Assembly: GCA_024169445.1 (NCBI GenBank)
Contig: JALKFA010000001.1
Span: 496,001-560,000, forward strand
Direction: 5' to 3'
From: Buttiauxella agrestis ATCC 33320
GTDB taxonomy: Bacteria; Pseudomonadota; Gammaproteobacteria; Enterobacterales; Enterobacteriaceae
Length of the DNA stretch: 64,000 nt
The notes below the pieces were generated by a model that did no database searches, was not told the DNA's origin, and saw nothing but the letters and a program-made list of their open reading frames with translations. The position numbers and the translations under genes were made by a program. Of the stretch, positions 23,214 to 34,556 are shown piece by piece; position 1 is the first letter of the stretch; each line of letters opens with the position of its first letter.

Positions 23214-23334
23214 AGATCAAAAACTAAACACCACAGCGCGGAGAGCTAAGAATGCGATCCTGTTCATACGAAATTATGATGGGTGTGCAGACGTTACCGG
23301 CAAAGACGTGCGCGGGATCGCAGATTAATGCAGG

Positions 23335-24117
23335 TTATTTTTTCGCTGTGCGTTTGCGTGGTGCGGGATAGTAAGAGGCAAATACACTTTTCAGGTGCGC
23401 TTTCAGGGCGGCGTCAGCCGCATCAGGATCACGAGCCTGGATCGCGTTATAGATGTCGATATGCTGTTGGTAGCTAACCGTATTGTGGGCGAGAAGAACG
23501 TCCTGCGAAACCGCGGGACGCGCGGCAATCAGCCAATCGAGCAAGGCGACATGCACCGCCATGAAGATCGGGTTATTGGGGATCTCGGCCAGCTCGCGGT
23601 GGAATTCAATATCGGATCGAATAAACAGATCGTTGTCATCCAGCGCCTGATTGTTCATCTCCAGCGCTTTTCCAAGACGGGCGATTTGCTCATCTGTGGC
23701 AAATTCCGCAGCGTAGCGGACCAGGCTTGATTCAAAGAACATGCGCAGTTGCTCGAAGTGCGCAATGCCGCCAGGCCGTGCGAGGAAATCTTTCGCGACG
23801 CCAGATAACTCACCAATAATGGTATCTGCGGAAGGGCGCGAAACGCGGGCGCGTTCGCCATTGCTGATTTGCACCAACCCTTTGCGTTTGAGCGCCGCCA
23901 GTGCTTCACGCACCGAAGGGCGGCCAACATTGAAAAAAGCCATCAGTTCACGTTCAGAAGGCAACTGCTCGCCTTCGGCAAACTCACGTCGGCGAATCAT
24001 CTGCTCGAGCTCTTCTTCCACCATTTCTGAGAGTTTTTTACGCGCAAGCGGGCGACGGCGCATCGTATGGCCGATGGTTTCAGTCGTCTCAGGTGGCTGC
24101 TCGTCAAATGTGCTCAT
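23335..24117 (-). CDS. nanR: Sialic acid regulon repressor NanR
   Basis: GntR-family (FadR subfamily) repressor released by N-acetylneuraminate. The 260 residues (E. coli 263) have an N-terminal extension, a winged helix (about 30-95; [34 protein letters not shown]) and an all-helical FCD effector domain with metal-ligand type residues (Asp and His in DIEFHRELA and HNTVSYQQH). It lies upstream of nanA in the same direction, separated by the operator region. The C-terminus is basic (RKRTAKK). Confidence 0.96.
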   Translation of the reverse strand: MSTFDEQPPETTETIGHTMRRRPLARKKLSEMVEEELEQMIRRREFAEGEQLPSERELMAFFNVGRPSVREALAALKRKGLVQISNGERARVSRPSADTIIGELSGVAKDFLARPGGIAHFEQLRMFFESSLVRYAAEFATDEQIARLGKALEMNNQALDDNDLFIRSDIEFHRELAEIPNNPIFMAVHVALLDWLIAARPAVSQDVLLAHNTVSYQQHIDIYNAIQARDPDAADAALKAHLKSVFASYYPAPRKRTAKK

Positions 24118-24231
24118 CGCGTCAGAATTGGCCGTTTAATGGAAGGAAGATCGCAAATAATATTGTCGAATCATAACACAGCAATTCGTGGCTTACGTAA
24201 AGATGCCGTCCGCATGTTTATTTTAGGCAAG

Positions 24232-24258
24232 AAAAAGCCAGTCATCAGACTGGCTTTC
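24232..24258 (-). terminator. sspAB terminator
   Basis: On the minus strand AAAGCCAGTC / GACTGGCTTT with a four-base loop is followed by a T run (TTTTTC), 24 bases after the sspB stop. It ends the sspA-sspB transcript before nanR. Confidence 0.9.
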
Positions 24259-24281
24259 GATTTCCGATTAACGCTTGCGAG

Positions 24282-24779
24282 TTACTTCACTACGCGCAGA
24301 GCTGGACGTCCACCACGTGGAGGTGGCTCGTCATCCGGACCGTTGTCATCTTCATCATGATCGGGGCGTGAGCCGTCGATCACTTGCATGACCATTTCTG
24401 AATCAGACGGCAACTGCTCAATATCATTATGACTTTCACCATCTTCGTCATAACTGGCTTCTGGCTCGAACATAGTGCCAGCACCATTTTCCCGAGCGTA
24501 GATAGCCAGAACCGCGGCCATAGGAACAAATACCTGGCGTGGAACGCCACCGAAGCGCGCGTTAAAACGCACGTCGCTGTTGGACAACTCCAGATTACCT
24601 ACGGCACGTGGTGCAATATTCAGGACAATTTGCCCGTCACGTGCATATTCCATCGGGACATGTACGCCAGGCAATGTCACATCCACCACCAGATGCGGAG
24701 TGAGCTGGTTATCCAATAGCCACTCGTAAAAAGCACGAAGTAGATACGGACGACGTGGTGACAATTGTGACATATCCAT
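24282..24779 (-). CDS. sspB: ClpXP adaptor protein SspB
   Basis: Binds ssrA-tagged proteins and tethers them to ClpX for degradation. The ATG at 24779 gives 165 residues, the E. coli length; a TTG one codon upstream is not needed. The folded substrate-binding domain is about 1-115 (MDMSQLSPRRPYLLRAFYEW onward), followed by a flexible acidic tail and the ClpX-docking C-terminus GGRPALRVVK. It follows sspA by three bases and should be cotranscribed. Confidence 0.97.
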   Translation of the reverse strand: MDMSQLSPRRPYLLRAFYEWLLDNQLTPHLVVDVTLPGVHVPMEYARDGQIVLNIAPRAVGNLELSNSDVRFNARFGGVPRQVFVPMAAVLAIYARENGAGTMFEPEASYDEDGESHNDIEQLPSDSEMVMQVIDGSRPDHDEDDNGPDDEPPPRGGRPALRVVK

Positions 24780-24782
24780 CAA

Positions 24783-25424
24783 TTAGCCCCGGGTCTGCAG
24801 ACGCATTTCACGCTCAGGTTCGGTCAGAGAAGCGAGGAATGAATCACGTTCAAATACGCGAGTCATGTAGCCTTTCATCTCTTTAGAACCAGCGCCTGTC
24901 AGCTCGATACCCATCTGCGGCAAACGCCACAGCAGTGGTGCCAGGTAGCAATCTACCAGACTGAACTCATCACTCAGGAAGAAAGGTTTCTGAGTAAATA
25001 CAGGTGCGATAGCCAGCAATTCTTCACGTAATTGCTTGCGAGCAGCATCAGCTTCTTGAGCCGAACCGTTCATCACGATATGCATCAGCGAATACCAGTC
25101 TTTCTGGATACGATGCATGTACAGGCGACTTTCACCACGTGCAACCGGGTAAACCGGCATTAATGGTGGATGCGGGAAACGCTCATCAAGATATTCCATG
25201 ATGATACGGGATTCCCACAGAGTAAGTTCGCGGTCAACCAGGGTCGGTACGCTGTGATTTGGGTTGAGGTCAATCAGATCCTGAGGCAGGTTATCCGTTT
25301 CCACATGCTCAATTTCAACGCTAACACCTTTTTCCGCCAGTACGATACGTACCTGATGGCTATAGATGTCAGTAGGACCGGAAAACAGCGTCATCACCGA
25401 ACGTTTGTTGGCAGCGACAGCCAT
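24783..25424 (-). CDS. sspA: Stringent starvation protein A
   Basis: RNA-polymerase-associated protein with a glutathione-S-transferase fold and no GST activity, needed for stationary-phase acid tolerance and phage P1 late transcription. The ATG at 25424 (MAVAANKRSV) follows a GGAGG site at seven bases and gives 213 residues (E. coli 212). N-terminal thioredoxin-like domain to about residue 85, with PTLVDRELTLWESRIIMEYL; helical C-terminal domain with FSLVDCYLAPLLWRLP. sspB follows. Confidence 0.97.
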   Translation of the reverse strand: MAVAANKRSVMTLFSGPTDIYSHQVRIVLAEKGVSVEIEHVETDNLPQDLIDLNPNHSVPTLVDRELTLWESRIIMEYLDERFPHPPLMPVYPVARGESRLYMHRIQKDWYSLMHIVMNGSAQEADAARKQLREELLAIAPVFTQKPFFLSDEFSLVDCYLAPLLWRLPQMGIELTGAGSKEMKGYMTRVFERDSFLASLTEPEREMRLQTRG

Positions 25425-25745
25425 GAAAACCTCCAAGTTTATTCAGAAAATTACTGCTAATAGCCGCAAGCGGCAACTAACCTGACCGTTTGATACCCAT
25501 TACGCTGGAAGACCACCAGTTGCCTGAAAACGAGGCGAAAATAATCTGATGCCGACCACAGGGCAGAAAATTGGTTGATAGTTTACCAGATTTTACGGGT
25601 TTTGTGGGGAGCGGATCTGGAATTTGCCTAAAAAGTGTTTTATATCATAATGTTAGATACACTAAATATAATTTTCAGGCATAAAAAAACCCGGTACAAG
25701 ACCGGGCTTTTTCGCAAATTGTACTCTGCAAAAAGCAGACGACAA
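25425..25745 (-). other. rpsI-sspA intergenic region
   Basis: 321 bases without a gene. The left part holds the rpsI terminator (25683-25712). The right part should contain the sspA promoter and leader, ending in the GGAGG site before 25424. I see no further repeat or RNA gene. Confidence 0.55.
25683..25712 (-). terminator. rplM-rpsI operon terminator
   Basis: Stem CCCGGT / ACCGGG with a five-base loop, flanked by seven As on one side and GCTTTTT on the other, 34 bases downstream of the rpsI stop on the minus strand. Confidence 0.9.
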
Positions 25746-26776
<1,031 letters not shown>

Positions 26777-26829
26777 CCTTTTTGTAGTTTTTGTCGCAGT
26801 TTGTGGTCAGCTTGCATGCGAATTGTGGT

Positions 26830-27948
26830 TCACGGCATATGCGGCAATCGCAAATACTCTTCACTTTGCATTTCCTGCAGGCGAGACAGGCAGCGCTGAA
26901 ACTCAAAGCGTAATCTTTCACCCTGATAAATCTCAAACAGCGGGACGTGCGCTGAAACCACCAGCTTGACGTGGCGCTCGTAAAATTCATCAACCAGCGC
27001 AATGAATCGCCGCGCTTCGTTTTCGTTTCGAATCCCCATCACCGGCACGTTAAATAGCATCACGGTATGAAAAAGACGCGACAGCGCAATGTAATCGAGT
27101 TGGCTGCGGGCATCGACGCACAAGGTATTAAAATCTACCGCCAGTGTTTGATTGGCGATTCCGAGGGTCGCTAAAGGACGATGGTTTATTTCCAGCACCG
27201 GTTCCCCTTCGCGTATCGCGCCAGCCAGTGCAGTGTAGAGTTTATCCATCTGCTGCGCGGTTTGGTCATTCAGCGGAGAAAGCCACAGGTGAGCCTGGGT
27301 CAGCGTTCTCAGGCGGTAATCAATGCCAGCATCCACGTTCATCACTTCGCAATGGCGTTTTATTGCCTCAATCGCAGGCAGAAAACGCGCACGCTGCAAG
27401 CCATTACGATACAGATCATCAGGGGGAATATTTGAAGTCGCCACAAGGGTAATCCCCCTGGCAAACAAGGCCTGCATCAGTGAACCAAGCAACATTGCAT
27501 CGGTGATATCTGAAACAAAAAACTCATCAAAACAGAGAATATCTGTCTCAGACTTAAACTTATCGGCTATCAATTCCAGAGGATCGGTTTGCCCTTGAAG
27601 CTCACCCAACTCTTCGTGAACCCGCAACATGAAGCGATGGAAGTGCAGCCGAAGCTTACGCTCGCCAGGTAGACTCTGAAAAAACATGTCCATTAGCCAT
27701 GTTTTCCCGCGCCCTACGCCGCCCCACATATACAGCCCGCGAACCGGCTCCTGAGCCACTGAAGCACTACGTTTACCAAACAGTTTGCCAAGGAAGCTAC
27801 TGCTTGCAGGGAGCGTCGGTGTTTGGCTGCTTAACGCCTGCCAGATTGCATCCAGCCGGGTTACGGCTTCATGCTGAACATCATCGGGTTGATAGCTGCC
27901 CTCAGTCAGAGCTTGTTGGTAGCGCGATGCGGGAGAGAGATTTTGCAT
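26830..27948 (-). CDS. zapE: Cell division protein ZapE (AFG1-like ATPase)
   Basis: ATPase that associates with the Z-ring during late division, most visibly under low oxygen or heat stress. The 372 residues (E. coli 375) carry Walker A GGVGRGKT (about 76-83), Walker B ILCFDEFFVSD and the sensor-like ATSNIPPDDLYRNGLQRARFLPAI segment of the AFG1/LACE1 family. It is transcribed away from zapG, with a shared upstream region of 180 bases, and lies downstream of the divergent-running rplM promoter on the same strand. Confidence 0.96.
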   Translation of the reverse strand: MQNLSPASRYQQALTEGSYQPDDVQHEAVTRLDAIWQALSSQTPTLPASSSFLGKLFGKRSASVAQEPVRGLYMWGGVGRGKTWLMDMFFQSLPGERKLRLHFHRFMLRVHEELGELQGQTDPLELIADKFKSETDILCFDEFFVSDITDAMLLGSLMQALFARGITLVATSNIPPDDLYRNGLQRARFLPAIEAIKRHCEVMNVDAGIDYRLRTLTQAHLWLSPLNDQTAQQMDKLYTALAGAIREGEPVLEINHRPLATLGIANQTLAVDFNTLCVDARSQLDYIALSRLFHTVMLFNVPVMGIRNENEARRFIALVDEFYERHVKLVVSAHVPLFEIYQGERLRFEFQRCLSRLQEMQSEEYLRLPHMP

Positions 27949-28128
27949 GGTATTATGGTATTTCCTTAAAAATCGGATTGCCGTTTACTTAGTACTCAAA
28001 AAAGGACGGTTGTCGAAAAAAAGGCCGTTCTACCCTAAGCGATGCTGCGTCAGGATTCCACTTCTCTTAGGTTAACGGTTATAGTGGCTACATTACCCTA
28101 CGGAAACACAAGACAACGGGAGAAGTTC

Positions 28129-28530
28129 ATGACCTGGGAATATGCGCTAATTGGGTTAGTTGTTGGCATCATCGTTGGTGCAGTTGCTATGCGTTTTGGC
28201 AACCGCAAGCTGCGTCAGCAGCAGGCCATGCAGTACGAAATCGAGAAAAACAAAGCAGAACTTGAAGAGTATCGTGAAGAGTTAGTCAGTCATTTTGCCC
28301 GTAGCGCAGAGTTGCTGGATAACATGGCTCATGATTATCGCCAGCTTTATCAACATATGGCGAAAAGCTCCAGCAGCCTGTTGCCTGAAATGTCAGCCGA
28401 AGCGAACCCGTTCCGTAACCGCCTCGCTGAGTCAGAAGCCAGTAATGATCAAGCTCCGGTGCAGATGCCGCGTGACTATTCTGAAGGTGCGTCCGGTTTG
28501 CTGCGTACCGAGCGCGCAAAACGCGATTAA
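28129..28530 (+). CDS. zapG: Z-ring/elongasome protein ZapG (YhcB)
   Basis: Inner-membrane protein that links cell elongation and division; the loss phenotype in E. coli is filamentation and envelope sensitivity. The start at 28129 (MTWEYALIGL) has a GGGAGAAG site and gives 133 residues (E. coli 132). One N-terminal helix (about 4-22, LIGLVVGIIVGAVAMRF) is followed by a long coiled coil (about 28-85) and a low-complexity tail. An in-frame start at 28042 is rejected as unlike the family. Confidence 0.95.
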   Translation: MTWEYALIGLVVGIIVGAVAMRFGNRKLRQQQAMQYEIEKNKAELEEYREELVSHFARSAELLDNMAHDYRQLYQHMAKSSSSLLPEMSAEANPFRNRLAESEASNDQAPVQMPRDYSEGASGLLRTERAKRD

Positions 28531-28551
28531 TCACAAATGTAAAATTTATCC

Positions 28552-28576
28552 TTGGGGTGCAGCTTTCGCACCCCAA
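28552..28576 (+). terminator. Hairpin after zapG
   Basis: Perfect nine-base stem TTGGGGTGC / GCACCCCAA with a seven-base loop, followed by a pyrimidine-rich TCTCTCCTC tail. It is probably the zapG terminator, though the tail has few consecutive Ts. Confidence 0.65.
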
Positions 28577-28713
28577 TCTCTCCTCAGCGCAGCTATCATT
28601 TACTAGTATCTATTCACTCTATAACAACATTGTTACCCGGCTGATATTTCAATAATATCGGCGTGTTATCGGGTTATCCTTTTCCAGGTTCAGGTCACGA
28701 GAGCAAGCCATCA

Positions 28714-30084
28714 ATGAAGAAACAAACACTGTTGTTGAGTGCCTTAGCGTTAAGTGTCGGACTGACGTTCGGTGTTGCATCGCAAGTGAATGCGTCGTTG
28801 CCTGCGCAGATTCCGGGTCAGCCAGCGTTGCCGAGTCTTGCGCCGATGCTGGAAAAAGTATTACCCGCAGTGGTTAGTGTTCAGGTTGAAGGAACGGCCG
28901 CTGCCCCGACTCAGAAAGTCCCTGAAGAATTTAAAAAGTTTTTTGGCGAGGATATGCCCCCTTCTGAAGCTCAACCATTTGAAGGGCTGGGTTCCGGCGT
29001 CATCATAAATGCTGAGAAAGGCTATGTGCTGACCAATAACCACGTCATTAATCACGCCGAAAAAATCAGCGTGCAGCTGAATGATGGACGTGAGTTTGAT
29101 GCCAAATTGATTGGCGGCGATGATCAAAGTGATATTGCGCTGATTCAAATCCAGAAGGCGACCGGCCTGACGCAAATCGCGGTAGCGGACTCAGACAAAC
29201 TGCGAGTGGGTGATTTTGCAGTTGCCGTGGGTAACCCATTCGGTCTGGGGCAAACAGCAACTTCCGGGATTGTTTCAGCACTGGGGCGCAGCGGTCTAAA
29301 CCTCGAAGGACTGGAAAACTTTATCCAGACAGACGCCTCAATCAACCGAGGTAACTCCGGCGGTGCACTGCTGAATCTGAATGGCGAGCTCATTGGTATT
29401 AACACGGCAATCCTTGCGCCAAGTGGCGGTAGCGTCGGTATCGGCTTTGCTATTCCGAGTAATATGGCGCAAACCCTGGCGAAACAATTGATGGAGTTTG
29501 GCGAAATTAAGCGCGGCATGTTGGGCATTAAAGGCACAGAAATGAGTGCTGATATTGCCAAAGCATTTAATCTGACCACCCAGCGCGGCGCGTTCGTCAG
29601 CGAAGTATTGCCTCAATCGGGTTCAGATAAAGCAGGCGTAAAAGCCGGTGATGTAATTACCAGTCTGAATGGCAAAAATATCAGTAGTTTTGCCGAGCTA
29701 CGTGCCAAAATCGCCACAACGGAGCCTGGAACGGTGGTGAAACTTGGCTTGCTGCGTGACGGAAAACCACTGGAAGTGAGCGTGACACTTGATAAAAGTA
29801 CCGCATCCTCTGCCAACGCGGAACTGGTCATGCCTGCGTTGCAAGGTGCAACGTTGAGCGACGGTCAGTTAAAAGATGGCACTAAAGGCATCAAACTGGA
29901 TAGCGTTGAAAAAGGCACACCAGCTGCGCAAGCCGGCTTGCACAAAGATGATTTTATCATTGGCGTTAATCGCGAGAAGGTCACAAGCATTGCCGAGATG
30001 CGTAAGGTGCTGGAAAGCAAACCAGACGTAATTGCGCTGCATATCGCACGCGGTGAAGAGAGTCTCTATCTGTTAGTGCGCTAA
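28714..30084 (+). CDS. degQ: Periplasmic serine endoprotease DegQ
   Basis: HtrA-family protease and chaperone of the periplasm that degrades misfolded proteins. The start at 28714 (MKKQTLLLSALALSVGL) gives 456 residues (E. coli 455) with a clear signal peptide, likely cut after VNA near residue 27. The trypsin-like domain has the triad His110 (TNNHVIN), Asp140 (DQSDIAL) and Ser215 (NRGNSGGAL), followed by two PDZ domains (about 260-350 and 365-455). degS follows after 86 bases containing a hairpin. Confidence 0.97.
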   Translation: MKKQTLLLSALALSVGLTFGVASQVNASLPAQIPGQPALPSLAPMLEKVLPAVVSVQVEGTAAAPTQKVPEEFKKFFGEDMPPSEAQPFEGLGSGVIINAEKGYVLTNNHVINHAEKISVQLNDGREFDAKLIGGDDQSDIALIQIQKATGLTQIAVADSDKLRVGDFAVAVGNPFGLGQTATSGIVSALGRSGLNLEGLENFIQTDASINRGNSGGALLNLNGELIGINTAILAPSGGSVGIGFAIPSNMAQTLAKQLMEFGEIKRGMLGIKGTEMSADIAKAFNLTTQRGAFVSEVLPQSGSDKAGVKAGDVITSLNGKNISSFAELRAKIATTEPGTVVKLGLLRDGKPLEVSVTLDKSTASSANAELVMPALQGATLSDGQLKDGTKGIKLDSVEKGTPAAQAGLHKDDFIIGVNREKVTSIAEMRKVLESKPDVIALHIARGEESLYLLVR

Positions 30085-30094
30085 TCTGCTCAGT

Positions 30095-30123
30095 AATCGG
30101 ACATCGCGGTACGATGTCCGATT
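30095..30123 (+). other. Perfect hairpin between degQ and degS
   Basis: Twelve-base perfect stem AATCGGACATCG / CGATGTCCGATT with a five-base loop, ten bases after the degQ stop. It lacks a T run and may be a mRNA-stabilising or weak terminating structure before degS. Confidence 0.6.
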
Positions 30124-30170
30124 AACTCATGCTATTCTGCTTCCGGTTTATCATTGACTAACTCAAATAC

Positions 30171-31238
30171 ATGTTTCTGAAGATATTACGCTCGGTGGTG
30201 ATTGGCCTGATTGTGGCGGGATTGTTGTTGGTAACGATGCCAACGCTTCGCCAGAAAATCATTCCCTTAGCGCCCTCGAACTTTGACAGTGCCGACGAAA
30301 CGCCGCTGAGCTACAACTCAGCGGTGCGTCGTGCTGCGCCTGCTGTGGTCAACGTTTACAACCGCAGTGTCGGCAGCAATGCCAGTAACCAGTTACAAAT
30401 TCGCACTCTCGGCTCTGGTGTCATCATGGATGAGCGCGGCTACATCATTACCAACAAACACGTCATTAATGATGCCGAGCAAATTATCGTTGCTCTGCAA
30501 GATGGTCGCGTTTTTGAAGCGTTACTTGTGGGTTCTGATAGCCTGACCGATTTGGCCGTGCTGAAAATTAATGCCACCAGTCTCCCGGTGATTCCAATCA
30601 ACAATAAGCGCGTACCGCATATTGGTGATGTCGTCATGGCGATTGGTAACCCGTATAACCTCGGGCAGACCATTACACAGGGGATCATCAGTGCTACCGG
30701 TCGTATCGGCCTTAGCCCCTCCGGCCGCCAGTCGTTCCTGCAAACTGACGCTTCAATCAACCACGGTAACTCAGGCGGCGCATTGGTTAACTCGCTGGGC
30801 GAACTGATGGGTATCAACACCCTGTCGTTTGATAAAAGTAACGATGGTGAAACCCCTGAAGGTATTGGCTTCGCCATACCAACACAGCTCTCCACCAAAA
30901 TCATGGATAAGCTGATTCGCGATGGCCGCGTGATTCGTGGCTACATTGGGATTGGCGGGCGCGAGATAACGCCATTACATGGCCCCGCAACCGGCATTGA
31001 TCAGATTCAGGGAATTATCGTTAACGAAGTGACACCTGACGGCCCGGCGGCTAAAGCAGGCCTGCTGGTTAACGACGTGATTATCTCTGTGAACCACAAA
31101 CCCGCAATTTCGGCTTTGGGCACCATGGATCAGGTGGCGGAGATTCGTCCAGGCTCTGTCATTCCAGTTGAAGTGATGCGTGAAGATAAGAAGCTGACGC
31201 TACAAGTCACGATTCAGGAATACCCCGCGACAAACTAA
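30171..31238 (+). CDS. degS: Outer-membrane stress sensor protease DegS
   Basis: Inner-membrane-anchored protease that senses C-termini of misfolded porins and makes the first cut in RseA, releasing sigma-E. The 355 residues match E. coli in length. One N-terminal anchor helix (about 5-25) precedes the protease domain with His97 (TNKHVIN), Asp127 (LTDLAV) and Ser201 (NHGNSGGALV) and a single PDZ domain (about 255-350). It ends QEYPATN as in E. coli. A bidirectional terminator separates it from the convergent mdh. Confidence 0.97.
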   Translation: MFLKILRSVVIGLIVAGLLLVTMPTLRQKIIPLAPSNFDSADETPLSYNSAVRRAAPAVVNVYNRSVGSNASNQLQIRTLGSGVIMDERGYIITNKHVINDAEQIIVALQDGRVFEALLVGSDSLTDLAVLKINATSLPVIPINNKRVPHIGDVVMAIGNPYNLGQTITQGIISATGRIGLSPSGRQSFLQTDASINHGNSGGALVNSLGELMGINTLSFDKSNDGETPEGIGFAIPTQLSTKIMDKLIRDGRVIRGYIGIGGREITPLHGPATGIDQIQGIIVNEVTPDGPAAKAGLLVNDVIISVNHKPAISALGTMDQVAEIRPGSVIPVEVMREDKKLTLQVTIQEYPATN

Positions 31239-31251
31239 TAAGTCGCAGGCG

Positions 31252-31284
31252 AAAAAAAACCGGAATCTACATTCCGGTTTTTTT
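31252..31284. terminator. Bidirectional terminator, degS / mdh
   Basis: Stem AAAAACCGGAAT / ATTCCGGTTTTT with a CTAC loop and A/T runs on both sides, between the convergent degS and mdh stops. Confidence 0.93.
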
Positions 31285-31302
31285 ATCTCTAAAGCTCAGG
31301 GT

Positions 31303-33145
<1,843 letters not shown>

Positions 33146-33282
33146 GCATTACTTCCGTATTCCCGCTGTCAGTACGGCGGGAATAACACCTTCATAACAA
33201 TCCCCTGGCTGTCATCGTTTATACGTAAATCCCCTTATTTAGGCTTTCCCCAAATCTAAACATCTCTCTCATCAGCCGGTTA

Positions 33283-33298
33283 TGTGATGAATCGCACA
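33283..33298 (+). promoter_or_regulatory. CRP-like site in the argR-yhcN gap
   Basis: TGTGA-TGAATC-GCACA matches nine of ten conserved CRP bases. It is about 177 bases before the possible yhcN -10 and could act at a distance or serve an unseen promoter. Confidence is low without a scan of the background frequency. Confidence 0.35.
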
Positions 33299-33471
33299 AA
33301 AAGCCAATTCATGGCATCTCATTGTTTTTACTTATATTTAACAAAAAATCAGCAATAAAAGACTCATTTTAATAACTTTACGTAATATAAAAAGCCTCTA
33401 TTATTGTAAAGTTTCATAGAGAATAATTAGCGTGGTATTAATTTTGTAGGTTATTAGTGTATACTTGATTT

Positions 33472-33487
33472 TGTGATGAGGGTCACG
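33472..33487 (+). promoter_or_regulatory. CRP-like site near yhcN
   Basis: TGTGA-TGAGGG-TCACG matches nine of ten conserved bases of the CRP palindrome TGTGAN6TCACA. It lies 42 bases before the yhcN start and just downstream of the possible -10 TATACT, so if real it would more likely repress than activate from that promoter. Confidence 0.4.
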
Positions 33488-33528
33488 AAATGAAGGCCCC
33501 AATAAAAGAATACGACGAGGCGAAAATT

Positions 33529-33792
33529 ATGAACATGAAATCAACTTTAGTTACCGCAAGCCTGCTCTCGATGCTGTCATTCGGCGCTTTTGCAGCGACA
33601 TCTATTAATACCGAACAGGCACAAAACCGCCAGGCGATGGGTTCAGTGTCTGTCAGCCAGGTCGGTAGTGCTCCGATGGACATGCACCAGTTGCTGAATA
33701 AGAAAGCTGAAGAGCAAGGCGCTTCTTCTTACCGCATCATTGAAGCCCGTACTGGCGACCAATGGCATGCAACAGCAGAGCTGTACAAGTAA
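33529..33792 (+). CDS. yhcN: YhcN-type DUF1471 periplasmic protein, copy 1
   Basis: Small secreted stress protein of the YhcN/BhsA/YjfN (DUF1471) group; E. coli YhcN responds to acid and peroxide. The start at 33529 (MNMKSTLVTAS) has a CGAGG site at eight bases and gives 87 residues, the E. coli length; an in-frame start at 33490 is rejected. The signal peptide ends at GAFA, and the mature part holds the domain from QAMGSVSVSQVGSAP to the conserved end GDQWHATAELYK. A second copy follows 115 bases downstream. Confidence 0.9.
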   Translation: MNMKSTLVTASLLSMLSFGAFAATSINTEQAQNRQAMGSVSVSQVGSAPMDMHQLLNKKAEEQGASSYRIIEARTGDQWHATAELYK

Positions 33793-33907
33793 CAGCCCGG
33801 TAGCAATAAGCAAAAGCAATACAACGATAATCCAGACAACGGCCCCAAGAACAATAAAGCAGTTTAGCCCTTCCGGTCGTTGAGAAAACCATTCAGGAGT
33901 AAAGATT

Positions 33908-34174
33908 ATGAAAACCAAATTAACTATCGCAGCACTGAGCCTTTTCTCTGTTATCTCTTTCGGCGCTAACGCAGCCGCACATCAGGTAAACAGCGAACAA
34001 GCACAAAACATGCAATCTATGGGTAGCATTTCTGTCAGCCAGGTTGGCAGTGCACCAATGGATATGCGTCAGGAATTATCACAGAAAGCGACTAAAGAAG
34101 GTGCATCGGCATATCGTATTACCGAAGCACGTAGTGGCGATGCATGGCACGCTACCGCTGAACTGTATAAATAA
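33908..34174 (+). CDS. YhcN-type DUF1471 periplasmic protein, copy 2
   Basis: Second tandem DUF1471 protein of 88 residues, with its own signal peptide (MKTKLTIAALSLFSVISFGANA) and a good AGGAG site. It shares the block QAQN-QSMGSISVSQVGSAPMDM, the segment EGASAYRITEARSGD and the end WHATAELYK with the upstream copy; the two differ mostly in the signal peptide and the middle helix. E. coli has one gene here, so this is a lineage duplication. A strong terminator follows. Confidence 0.9.
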   Translation: MKTKLTIAALSLFSVISFGANAAAHQVNSEQAQNMQSMGSISVSQVGSAPMDMRQELSQKATKEGASAYRITEARSGDAWHATAELYK

Positions 34175-34201
34175 ACCCTCGTCGTCAAAACTGACGGCTT
34201 T

Positions 34202-34225
34202 GCCCCCGCTCGCGGGGGCTTTTTT
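34202..34225 (+). terminator. Terminator after the yhcN pair
   Basis: Stem GCCCCCG / CGGGGGC with a CTCG loop and six Ts, 28 bases after the second yhcN-type stop. Confidence 0.95.
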
Positions 34226-34242
34226 ATGCCCTAACATCATGG

Positions 34243-34515
34243 TTAACCACGTACGTTGAAACGCAATTGCCCTTCCAGTTCCTCTTCTGCTTCGTCGAAA
34301 AGCAAAATCAACGCCCCGTAGCGCCGTCTTTGCATCTCCGGCAGGTGAACAAATTCTATTTCCACCGGGAGAGGTAAGATGCCTCCAACGACGACATCCC
34401 ATAAACTATCGAGATCGTGAACCTGTTTTTTCTCAAGTTGAAATACCTGGATAAAGTGACGATAGAATCCCGGCTGATCTTCTATCTGACTAAAATCAAA
34501 GGTGTATTTTTTCAT
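34243..34515 (-). CDS. yhcO: Barstar-like protein YhcO
   Basis: Small cytoplasmic protein of the barstar (ribonuclease inhibitor) family, 90 residues as in E. coli. The fold markers are the N-terminal strand KKYTFDF, the helix with [18 protein letters not shown] and the C-terminal [18 protein letters not shown]. No barnase-like RNase gene is adjacent, so a toxin partner is not evident; the physiological role is unknown. It is convergent with the yhcN pair and downstream of the aldehyde dehydrogenase gene after 41 bases. Confidence 0.92.
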   Translation of the reverse strand: MKKYTFDFSQIEDQPGFYRHFIQVFQLEKKQVHDLDSLWDVVVGGILPLPVEIEFVHLPEMQRRRYGALILLFDEAEEELEGQLRFNVRG

Positions 34516-34556
34516 TACTTGCCACCTTAACCAGAGCGCTCTTATCTTTTGAGCTT

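Larger units (their letters stand above)
33146..33528 (+). other. argR-yhcN intergenic region
   Basis: 383 AT-rich bases. After argR there is a hairpin TATTCCCGC / GCGGGAATA (33158-33185) with a ten-base loop and little T tail, a possible weak terminator. Two CRP-like palindromes follow (33283-33298 and 33472-33487), and a TATACT hexamer at 33460-33465 could be a -10 for yhcN. No gene-sized frame is convincing. Confidence 0.5.
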
